Shown here: positions 57,485 to 64,000 of the stretch, one piece after another
Numbering within the stretch: the first letter of the stretch is position 1
Layout of the letters: the number at the start of each line of letters is the position of its first letter
Origin: Enterobacter sp. RHBSTW-00994
GTDB lineage: Bacteria > Pseudomonadota > Gammaproteobacteria > Enterobacterales > Enterobacteriaceae
Assembly: GCF_013782625.1 (NCBI RefSeq)
Contig: NZ_CP056199.1
Location: 1,010,588-1,074,587, forward strand
Length of the DNA: 64,000 nt
Direction: 5' to 3'
The notes under the pieces: generated by a model
Told to the model about the DNA's origin: nothing
What the model saw: only the letters and a program-made list of their open reading frames with translations
The model's database searches: none
Position numbers and translations under genes: made by a program

Positions 57485-58180
57485 CTACTGCAAGCCCGTC
57501 TTTTTCTTCATGACGGTCATCACCGCCGCTTTATCTGCCAGATAGTGATTAAGGCCATTAGCCCGCAGATTACAGGCAGCACATTGACCGCAACCATCAC
57601 CTTTGATGCCGTTATAGCAGGTCAGGGTTTCAGCGCGGACTACATCCAGTTTGCCCCAGTAGTCTGCCAGTGCCCAGGTCTCTGCTTTATCAAGCCACAT
57701 TAACGGTGTTTCAAAGCGGATATCTTTCGCCATTCCAAGATTGACGGCGTGATTCAGCGCTTTGACGAACTCATCGCGGCAGTCCGGGTAGCCTGAGAAA
57801 TCTGTCTCACAGACGCCCGTAATGATGGCTTCGGCTTTTACCTGATAGGCATAGATAGCGGTCAGGGTCAGGAAAAGGATATTGCGCCCCGGTACAAAGG
57901 TATTGGGGATCCCGCTGGCATCGGGTTCGTAATCTGGAACCGGAATACTGTCACGTGTGAGGCTGCTCACCGCCAGTTCATTTAACAGCGTAACATCCAG
58001 TACCTTGTGCGCACGTGCGCCCAGTTTCAGCGCCAGTTCGCGGGCAACGTCGATTTCAGCACGATGACGCTGACCATAATCAAACGTGACACAGTGCACT
58101 TCATCATATTGATGCAATGCCTGAATCAGGCAGGTAGTGGAATCTTGTCCTCCGCTGAACACGACGACGGCACGTTTCAT
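57485..58180 (-). CDS. queC: 7-cyano-7-deazaguanine synthase QueC
   Basis: ATP-dependent enzyme that makes preQ0 from 7-carboxy-7-deazaguanine, upstream of Tgt and QueA in queuosine synthesis. The 231 residues have the PP-loop [11 protein letters not shown] and the zinc site [19 protein letters not shown] 58180 gives [11 protein letters not shown]; a start 11 codons upstream is hydrophobic and unsupported. Convergent with fadM, same strand as ybaE. Confidence 0.96.
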   Translation of the reverse strand: MKRAVVVFSGGQDSTTCLIQALHQYDEVHCVTFDYGQRHRAEIDVARELALKLGARAHKVLDVTLLNELAVSSLTRDSIPVPDYEPDASGIPNTFVPGRNILFLTLTAIYAYQVKAEAIITGVCETDFSGYPDCRDEFVKALNHAVNLGMAKDIRFETPLMWLDKAETWALADYWGKLDVVRAETLTCYNGIKGDGCGQCAACNLRANGLNHYLADKAAVMTVMKKKTGLQ

Positions 58181-58246
58181 AAATAGTCTCAACAGTAACG
58201 GTAAAAACGCCATGTTACCGCCTGACTACGACGGCGACCAGCTTCT

Positions 58247-59947
58247 TCACGATTTGGGCGCCGGAAGCCAGGCTTCTGTAAAATCAAACCAGCCGCGGGT
58301 GTTCAGCCGTATGCCATTGACTCCCGGCGGGGCGCTTATTTGATACTGATAGTTGAAAAGTGGGGTTAACACAGCACTTTCCATGAGTCGGGTAAAAATC
58401 GCTTTGAGCCCGGCTTGCCGGGCATGTTCATCGGACTGTGTTTGTACTGCATCCAGTGTGGCCTGTAAGTGAGCAAGCTGAGGGGCACTTAGCAGGTACG
58501 GCCAGAGAGCATCGCAGCGAAGCCACTGCTCAAGGGTATACTCCGGTGCTTCGCCTATAAGCCTGTCTCCCATCATGATATCTGCGTCAGCCAGTTTCTG
58601 GCAGCCATCCCAGGTCTTGGCATCGTGAAAAACCACCGTAAGCTGACAGCCTTGCTGTGCAAAGTAATGTTGTAGCTGGTTCGCCATGGTATGTAACTCC
58701 ACGGGCAGGTGATAAACCAGCGTCAATTTCTCAGGAAGAGGAATGTCGGATACTTCCGGCCACTGGGGGATCTGCCAGCCAGGAAGGAGTTCCTGCGTTG
58801 GGGTGATAAGCCCTTCTTCCAGGGGAAGGGTGTGCAGAAGTGTGGTCCGATGGATGATGTTAATCAGCCGTCTGGCCTGAATTTCACTGAGAGTCGGGCT
58901 TTGCTTCAGGGTGAGATAACAAAAACCCAGGCTGGTGCTATTACTGACCAGGCGTAGGCTGGCAAGCTCATCCGGCTCGCCAATGGCAATCTGAACCGGA
59001 TGCCGGCAACTGGTTCCCAGACCTTGCTCGAAGAGTTGCGGGGTGATCCAGTACTCAATGGCTTTCAGCAACGGGTGGCTAAGATGGTATTGCTCGTGGC
59101 TTTCGAGACGCACCAGATCGGGCTCAAACACAGTGAGTCTGAAGGGGCCGCTTCCAGTAAACGGTTGTTCTGGATGAACAAGACGGCTGCCATAGCTTGC
59201 CAGTCGGTGCGCCAGCCAGTAATCCGGTTGATGTAATACAAAGGTCAGACATTGTGGGTGAGTGACCTCGATGTGTTGGACACTGTTAAACAACTGGCGC
59301 AGGGCTGGCAGGGTAAAAAGTGCGACCAGGCTGGCGCGCAATTGGTCCGTTTCAACTTTGTCGCCATTGTGCCAGTGCAGGGTTGAACGAATGTAGAAAT
59401 GCCAGCGTAATCCCTCTGAGGACACCTCCCAGTGATGGGCAAGATCGCCTGTGGGCTCACTGCTGTTACCGTGGAAGCGCGTCAGACCGGAGAACACATG
59501 CCCGACCAGATGTTGCTCCGCGCGTCCGGGTAAAAAGCCCGGCTTGAGTGGTTCGAGTGGACGATAGTAGGGAATGCGTAGCGTGGGTGTATCGTTTTGC
59601 CAGTGACCGCCAAGAAAGGGATGCAGCAACGCACGCAATGCCTGTGGTGCAAGCTGCGCCAGCTCAAGCGCATTGTGCTGTTGCCCACTTTTGAGCGCCT
59701 CTTCCATCATGCCATTACGCAGTGATTCCGGCGTAACATGAAACGTGAGTTCGCCTCTTTTCCCACGCCCGGATTGAGCATGCCAGCTTAACCAGCCAGC
59801 CTCCTGCGCCTGACGCAGCAATGTACGTATATGCCGCTCGCTGCAAAAACAACGGCTGGCAAGCTCGCTAACGGTGACCTGTTGTGGCGCACCAGAAGAG
59901 GGTTGCCACAGGCGTTGATATTGGTTGAGGCGGTTAAGCTGGCGCAT
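58247..59947 (-). CDS. ybaE: SgrR-family transcriptional regulator YbaE
   Basis: A 566-residue protein with an N-terminal winged helix of SgrR type ([26 protein letters not shown], about 23-48) and a C-terminal solute-binding-protein-like domain (SBP family 5, from about 150). E. coli YbaE is an uncharacterised SgrR homologue that presumably senses a small sugar or peptide. Divergent from cof. Confidence 0.92.
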   Translation of the reverse strand: MRQLNRLNQYQRLWQPSSGAPQQVTVSELASRCFCSERHIRTLLRQAQEAGWLSWHAQSGRGKRGELTFHVTPESLRNGMMEEALKSGQQHNALELAQLAPQALRALLHPFLGGHWQNDTPTLRIPYYRPLEPLKPGFLPGRAEQHLVGHVFSGLTRFHGNSSEPTGDLAHHWEVSSEGLRWHFYIRSTLHWHNGDKVETDQLRASLVALFTLPALRQLFNSVQHIEVTHPQCLTFVLHQPDYWLAHRLASYGSRLVHPEQPFTGSGPFRLTVFEPDLVRLESHEQYHLSHPLLKAIEYWITPQLFEQGLGTSCRHPVQIAIGEPDELASLRLVSNSTSLGFCYLTLKQSPTLSEIQARRLINIIHRTTLLHTLPLEEGLITPTQELLPGWQIPQWPEVSDIPLPEKLTLVYHLPVELHTMANQLQHYFAQQGCQLTVVFHDAKTWDGCQKLADADIMMGDRLIGEAPEYTLEQWLRCDALWPYLLSAPQLAHLQATLDAVQTQSDEHARQAGLKAIFTRLMESAVLTPLFNYQYQISAPPGVNGIRLNTRGWFDFTEAWLPAPKS

Positions 59948-60049
59948 GATAAACCCGGAACAATTATTGTCATCTATTCACTATTACTTCCGTATATCTC
60001 AGGCAATACTGTTGCACAAGTTAACCGCATCACACTTTCGGGAGTAATC

Positions 60050-60868
60050 ATGGCTCGGCTGGCTGCATTTGATATGGACGGCACTCTGTTAATGCCGGAT
60101 CACCGTTTAGGGGATAAGACGCTAAACACCCTGAAGCGCTTGCACGAACGTGATATCACGCTGACGTTTGCCACGGGTCGCCATGTACTGGAGATGCGTC
60201 ATCTGCTTGGTGCGCTCTCACTGGATGCTTTTCTCATTACCGGCAACGGAACGCGTATTCACTCTGTTGAAGGCGATGTACTACACCGGCAGGATCTTGA
60301 CCCGGAAGTTGCGGATTTGGTTTTGCATAGCACCTGGGATACCCAGGCCAGCCTCCACGTGTTTAACGATTCGGGTTGGTTCACGGGGCTCGATATTCCT
60401 GAATTACTGCACGCGCACGTCTACAGCGGTTTCAAATACCAGTTAACCGATTTGCGTCGCATCCCGGCGCACACTGTCACCAAAATCTGTTTTTGCGGCG
60501 CTCACGACGACCTGTGTCGTTTACGTGTTCAGCTTAATGACGTGCTGGGTAGTCGTGCGCATCTGACTTTCTCCGCAGTGGATTGTCTGGAAGTGCTGCC
60601 CGTAGGGTGCAACAAAGGTTCTGCCCTGACCGTGTTGAGCGGCCATCTGGGCTTTACCATGCAGGATTGTATGGCGTTTGGCGATGCCATGAATGACCGC
60701 GAAATGCTGGGTAGCGTTGGTCGTGGTTTGATTATGGGGAATGCGATGCCGCAACTGAAAGCGGAGCTGCCTCATCTGCCAGTTATCGGACACTGTCGTA
60801 ATGAAGCCGTGTCCCATTTTTTGACGCATTGGCTGGACAATAACAACCTCCCATATTCCCCCGAATAG
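60050..60868 (+). CDS. cof: HAD-family HMP-PP/pyridoxal phosphatase Cof
   Basis: A 272-residue haloacid-dehalogenase phosphatase of type IIB that hydrolyses HMP-pyrophosphate and other phosphates. Motif I is FDMDGTLL with the nucleophile Asp, motif II TFATGR, motif III Lys in [10 protein letters not shown] and motif [16 protein letters not shown] 60050 follows GGAG and yields the conserved [12 protein letters not shown]; earlier in-frame starts lie inside ybaE's 5' region. Confidence 0.95.
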   Translation: MARLAAFDMDGTLLMPDHRLGDKTLNTLKRLHERDITLTFATGRHVLEMRHLLGALSLDAFLITGNGTRIHSVEGDVLHRQDLDPEVADLVLHSTWDTQASLHVFNDSGWFTGLDIPELLHAHVYSGFKYQLTDLRRIPAHTVTKICFCGAHDDLCRLRVQLNDVLGSRAHLTFSAVDCLEVLPVGCNKGSALTVLSGHLGFTMQDCMAFGDAMNDREMLGSVGRGLIMGNAMPQLKAELPHLPVIGHCRNEAVSHFLTHWLDNNNLPYSPE

Positions 60869-60883
60869 TGAGACCCTTCCAGC

Positions 60884-60911
60884 AAGCCAGACTTCGGTCT
60901 GGCTTTTTTTA
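60884..60911. terminator. bidirectional terminator cof/cdsH
   Basis: AAGCCAGAC (60884-60892) pairs with GTCTGGCTT (60897-60905) around the stable loop TTCG, followed by a T run. Confidence 0.92.
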
Positions 60912-61955
60912 TTTCACCAGCTGTGCAATCTGTACTTTCCACGGCCCGATATCGCCAATATTCGCCTGTACCCACTCCGTATTGTAATAGGTGTCGAGGT
61001 AACGCTCGCCGCTGTCACACAGCAAAGTGACGATAGAGCCAGTGCGGCCTTCTTCCCGCATGCGTGCGGCCAGTTGCAGCGCGCCCCACATATTCGTTCC
61101 GGTCGACGCACCGACTTTGCGGCCAAGCTGTGTCTCCAGCCAGTGCGCCGTTGCCACACTTGCAGCATCCGGCACGCGAAGCATCTCATCCACCACATCA
61201 GGAATAAATGATGGCTCTACGCGCGGACGGCCAATACCTTCAATTTTACTGCCCACTTGACTGCGAAGGGCCGCATCACGGGTTTGCCAGTAGTCGAGGA
61301 AGACGGAATTCTGTGGGTCAACCACCATCAGTTGAGTGTCGTAACCCTGACAACGGATATAGCGGCCGATGGTGGCGGATGTTCCGCCTGTTCCTGCACT
61401 CATCACAACATATGATGGGACAGGATGTGGCTCATGGGTCATCTGACGGAAAATACTGTCGGCAATATTGTTGTTGCCACGCCAGTCGGTGGCTCGCTCG
61501 GCGAAGGTAAACTGGTCCATATAGTGGCCGTTCAGTTCGCGAGCCAGCATCTCGGAGGCGGCGTAAATTTCGCAGGCGCTTTCTACAAAATGGCAACGTC
61601 CGCCGTAAAATTCGATCTGTTCAATTTTACGTTTTGCGGTACAGGCAGGCATCACGGCGATAAATGGCAGGCCAAGCAGGCGTGCGAAGTACGCTTCCGA
61701 CACGGCGGTAGAACCGGATGAAGACTCGATAATTGTCGTCCCCTCTTTAATCCAGCCGTTACACAAACCGTATAAAAATAGCGAACGCGCCAGGCGATGC
61801 TTCAGGCTGCCGGTTGGGTGGGTGCTTTCATCCTTCAGATAGAGCTGAATACCGGCAAAACCCGGCAGGGCAAGGCGAATCAGATGAGTATCAGCCGATC
61901 GTTGATAGTCGGCATTGATTTCGCTGATGGCATGTTTGACCCAGGTGCTATTCAT
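60909..61955 (-). CDS. cdsH: PLP-dependent cysteine desulfhydrase (CdsH-like)
   Basis: A 348-residue fold-type II pyridoxal-phosphate enzyme of the cysteine synthase/cystathionine beta-synthase family. Lys52 in [12 protein letters not shown] is the likely Schiff-base lysine, and [14 protein letters not shown] the phosphate-binding loop. A gene at the same place beside ybaO in Salmonella was named cdsH, a cysteine desulfhydrase; E. coli K-12 lacks it. It is divergent from decR, so the regulator probably controls it. Confidence 0.85.
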   Translation of the reverse strand: MNSTWVKHAISEINADYQRSADTHLIRLALPGFAGIQLYLKDESTHPTGSLKHRLARSLFLYGLCNGWIKEGTTIIESSSGSTAVSEAYFARLLGLPFIAVMPACTAKRKIEQIEFYGGRCHFVESACEIYAASEMLARELNGHYMDQFTFAERATDWRGNNNIADSIFRQMTHEPHPVPSYVVMSAGTGGTSATIGRYIRCQGYDTQLMVVDPQNSVFLDYWQTRDAALRSQVGSKIEGIGRPRVEPSFIPDVVDEMLRVPDAASVATAHWLETQLGRKVGASTGTNMWGALQLAARMREEGRTGSIVTLLCDSGERYLDTYYNTEWVQANIGDIGPWKVQIAQLVK

Positions 61956-62043
61956 CGTGTTTATCCGTTTGTCATTTTGTGCCCAGCATAGCGAAAAGCA
62001 CAGAAAAAATTGTTGCTATCTGGCCTTTAAAATAGAATGTAAG

Positions 62044-62058
62044 GAGAAAATTTTTCTC
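62044..62058. promoter_or_regulatory. dyad in the cdsH/decR intergenic region
   Basis: GAGAAAA (62044-62050), one base, TTTTCTC (62052-62058) form a perfect 15-bp dyad, 12 bases before the decR start. Its size and A/T centre fit an Lrp/AsnC-family operator, suggesting autoregulation and control of cdsH. Confidence 0.5.
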
Positions 62059-62070
62059 TGTGAGGTGGGT

Positions 62071-62529
62071 ATGTTAGATAAAATTGACCGCAAACTGCTT
62101 TCATTGCTGCAAAATGACTGCACCCTCTCTTTGCAGGCTCTCGCGGATGCCGTTAATCTGACCACCACACCTTGCTGGAAGCGCCTCAAGAAGCTGGAAG
62201 ATGACGGCATTTTACTGGGGCGCGTTGCGTTGCTGGATCCAGAAAAACTGGGGCTTGGACTGACGGCGTTTGTTCTGATAAAAACGCAGCACCACAGCAG
62301 CGACTGGTATTGCCGCTTCGTGACGGTGGTGTCAGACATGCCGGAAGTGCTCGGTTTTTGGCGCATGGCCGGGGAATATGATTACCTGATGCGCGTGCAG
62401 GTGGCCGATATGAAGCGGTACGATGACTTTTACAAGCGGCTGGTGAACAGTGTTCCGGGTTTGTCAGATGTCACCTCGAGTTTCGCCATGGAACAGATTA
62501 AGTACACCACAGCATTACCCATTGAATAA
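62071..62529 (+). CDS. decR: Lrp/AsnC-family cysteine-responsive regulator DecR
   Basis: A 152-residue regulator (also called YbaO or CyuR) that in E. coli activates cysteine detoxification genes. The N-terminal helix-turn-helix ([24 protein letters not shown]) is followed by a RAM ligand domain (about 65-145). ATG 62071 is chosen because GAGGTGGG lies before it and it gives the conserved [10 protein letters not shown]; an in-frame start 52 codons upstream would overlap the divergent cdsH gene. Confidence 0.95.
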   Translation: MLDKIDRKLLSLLQNDCTLSLQALADAVNLTTTPCWKRLKKLEDDGILLGRVALLDPEKLGLGLTAFVLIKTQHHSSDWYCRFVTVVSDMPEVLGFWRMAGEYDYLMRVQVADMKRYDDFYKRLVNSVPGLSDVTSSFAMEQIKYTTALPIE

Positions 62530-62580
62530 ATTGAACAACTTACCGGCGTGGCCGGAGTTATACCTTCAGGAAAATACCGC

Positions 62581-64000
62581 GTGCGATTATTTGCCCAACT
62601 AAGCTGGTACTTTCGTCGGGAATGGCAACGCTATCTCGGCGCAGTGGCCCTGCTTATTATCATTGCCATCCTGCAGTTGATCCCGCCTAAAGTGGTGGGA
62701 TATGTCGTCGATGGCGTCACGGAACAGCATTACACCACCGCACGGGTGTTGATGTGGGTGGGCACGTTGGTGCTGACCGCCGTTGTTGTTTACCTGTTGC
62801 GCTATGTCTGGCGTGTGTTGTTATTTGGTGCGTCCTACCAATTAGCCGTTGAGCTACGCGAAGATTTTTATCGCCAGTTGAGCCGCCAGCATCCGGAGTT
62901 TTATCTTCGTCATCGCACGGGCGATCTCATTGCCCGTGCCACCAACGATGTTGACCGTGTAGTGTTTGCCGCCGGGGAAGGAGTATTAACACTGGTCGAC
63001 TCCCTGGTGATGGGATGCGCGGTATTGATTGTGATGTCCACTCAAATCAGCTGGCAACTGACGTTGCTGGCACTGCTCCCAATGCCCATTATGGCGTTGG
63101 CGATCAATCGTTACGGTGAAAAACTGCATGAGCGCTTCAAGCTGGCGCAGGCGGCTTTTTCATCACTGAACGACCGTACTCAGGAAAGTATGACCAGTAT
63201 TCGCATGATCAAAGCATTCGGTCTTGAGGACCGGCAGTCGGCGCTGTTTGCTGCTGATGCCGCCGATACGGGTGCGAAAAACATGCGGGTAGCGCGCATT
63301 GATGCGCGGTTCGATCCGACAATTTATATTGCCATTGGCATGGCTAACCTGCTGGCGATTGGTGGCGGGAGCTGGATGGTGGTGCAGGGCTCAATGACGC
63401 TCGGTCAGCTAACCAGTTTCGCGATGTACCTTGGGTTGATGATTTGGCCGATGCTGGCACTCGCATGGATGTTTAACATTGTTGAGCGCGGGAGTGCAGC
63501 TTACAGCCGTATCCGCGACATGCTGGCCGAAGCTCCGGTTGTTAACGACGGCAGCGAATCCGTTCCGGAAGGGCGTGGAGTTATAAAAGCGGACATTCGC
63601 GCTTTCGCCTATCCGCAAACCGCGCATCCGGTACTGGAGAACGTCAATTTTACGTTGCAACCGGGCCAGATGCTGGGCATTTGTGGTCCGACGGGCGCCG
63701 GGAAAAGTACGGTGTTGTCCCTGATTCAGCGTCATTTTGATGTGGGACAAGGGGATATTCGGTTCCACAATATTCCATTGACGAACCTTCTGCTGGATGG
63801 CTGGCGTAGCCGTCTGGCCGTGGTCAGCCAGACACCATTTTTATTCTCTGACACTGTCGCTAACAATATTGCCCTCGGTCACCCTGCGGCGACGCAGGAA
63901 GAGATTGAACATGTGGCGCGCTTAGCCAGCGTCCATGAGGACATTCTGCGTCTGCCACAGGGTTATGACACTGAAGTCGGCGAGCGTGGCGTAATGTTAT
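62581..64000 (+). CDS. mdlA: multidrug ABC transporter half-protein MdlA, 5' part
   Basis: Membrane-ATPase fusion of the MsbA type that pairs with MdlB. The frame starts with GTG at 62581 (MRLFAQLSWYFRREW) and stays open to the window end, giving 473 codons of about 590. An ABC membrane domain of six helices (about 20-290) is followed by the start of the nucleotide-binding domain with Walker A GPTGAGKST and Q-loop VVSQTPFLFSD; the signature and Walker B lie beyond the window. It follows decR by 51 bases, possibly cotranscribed. Confidence 0.95.
   Translation, partial: MRLFAQLSWYFRREWQRYLGAVALLIIIAILQLIPPKVVGYVVDGVTEQHYTTARVLMWVGTLVLTAVVVYLLRYVWRVLLFGASYQLAVELREDFYRQLSRQHPEFYLRHRTGDLIARATNDVDRVVFAAGEGVLTLVDSLVMGCAVLIVMSTQISWQLTLLALLPMPIMALAINRYGEKLHERFKLAQAAFSSLNDRTQESMTSIRMIKAFGLEDRQSALFAADAADTGAKNMRVARIDARFDPTIYIAIGMANLLAIGGGSWMVVQGSMTLGQLTSFAMYLGLMIWPMLALAWMFNIVERGSAAYSRIRDMLAEAPVVNDGSESVPEGRGVIKADIRAFAYPQTAHPVLENVNFTLQPGQMLGICGPTGAGKSTVLSLIQRHFDVGQGDIRFHNIPLTNLLLDGWRSRLAVVSQTPFLFSDTVANNIALGHPAATQEEIEHVARLASVHEDILRLPQGYDTEVGERGVML

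Noticed and set aside
63409-63768. 119-codon minus-strand frame in mdlA
   Set aside because: Antisense to the conserved ABC transporter with no supporting signals.

Overview
The window is enterobacterial chromosome, about 50-55% GC by eye. Gene order and protein sequences follow the Escherichia coli mak/phoBR - queA/tgt - cyo - clpPX/lon - mdlA region very closely. Several differences (tsaA next to acpH, a cdsH-like gene beside decR, no araJ, yajD or pgpA, and a dispersed CCCTCTCCC/GGGAGAGGG hairpin family) point to an Enterobacter-like genus (Enterobacter, Lelliottia, Leclercia or a relative) rather than E. coli. This genus-level call is inference. All symbols rest on recognising the proteins; no database search was run.

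Layout. 1-12.4 kb: 3' end of mak, sbcDC nuclease operon (minus), the phosphate two-component pair phoB-phoR behind a clear Pho box, amino-acid carriers brnQ and proY, and malZ preceded by two MalT-box-like decamers. 12.6-15.8 kb: an accessory three-gene cassette (YcaC-like hydrolase, ABM-domain membrane protein, large YtcJ-type amidohydrolase with a Cys/His-rich tail), converging on the peroxiredoxin tsaA. 16.6-22.8 kb: acpH (minus) and the tRNA-queuosine/secretion operon queA-tgt-yajC-secD-secF. 22.9-25.8 kb: a VOC/WYL-regulator pair with a perfect operator-like dyad, then tsx and yajI. 25.9-29.5 kb: nrdR-ribD-ribH-nusB-thiL. 29.6-33.7 kb (minus): yajO, dxs, ispA, xseB. 34-37.6 kb: thiI, yajL/panE, yajQ. 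37.6-46.5 kb (minus): yajR, the cytochrome bo3 operon cyoABCDE, ampG, yajG. 46.8-56.7 kb (plus): bolA, tig, clpP, clpX, lon, hupB, ppiD, ybaV, a protein folding and degradation block with sigma-32-type promoters before clpP and lon. 56.8-64 kb: fadM with a FadR-like site, queC and ybaE (minus), cof, cdsH/decR (divergent cysteine catabolism pair) and the 5' part of mdlA.

Functional themes: isoprenoid precursor supply (dxs, ispA) beside thiamine use and synthesis (thiL, thiI, yajO), riboflavin (ribD, ribH), queuosine (queA, tgt, queC), Sec export (yajC, secDF), aerobic respiration (cyo) and proteostasis (tig, clpPX, lon, ppiD). Mobile or repetitive DNA is limited to two ERIC elements, one abutting the acpH stop codon and one inside the probable thiI leader, and four copies of the REP-like hairpin. 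Three of those copies sit exactly where a gene of the E. coli order is missing. I saw no IS element, prophage, CRISPR array, tRNA or rRNA. The least explained stretches are the 12.6-15.8 kb cassette and the 294-bp fadM-queC gap.
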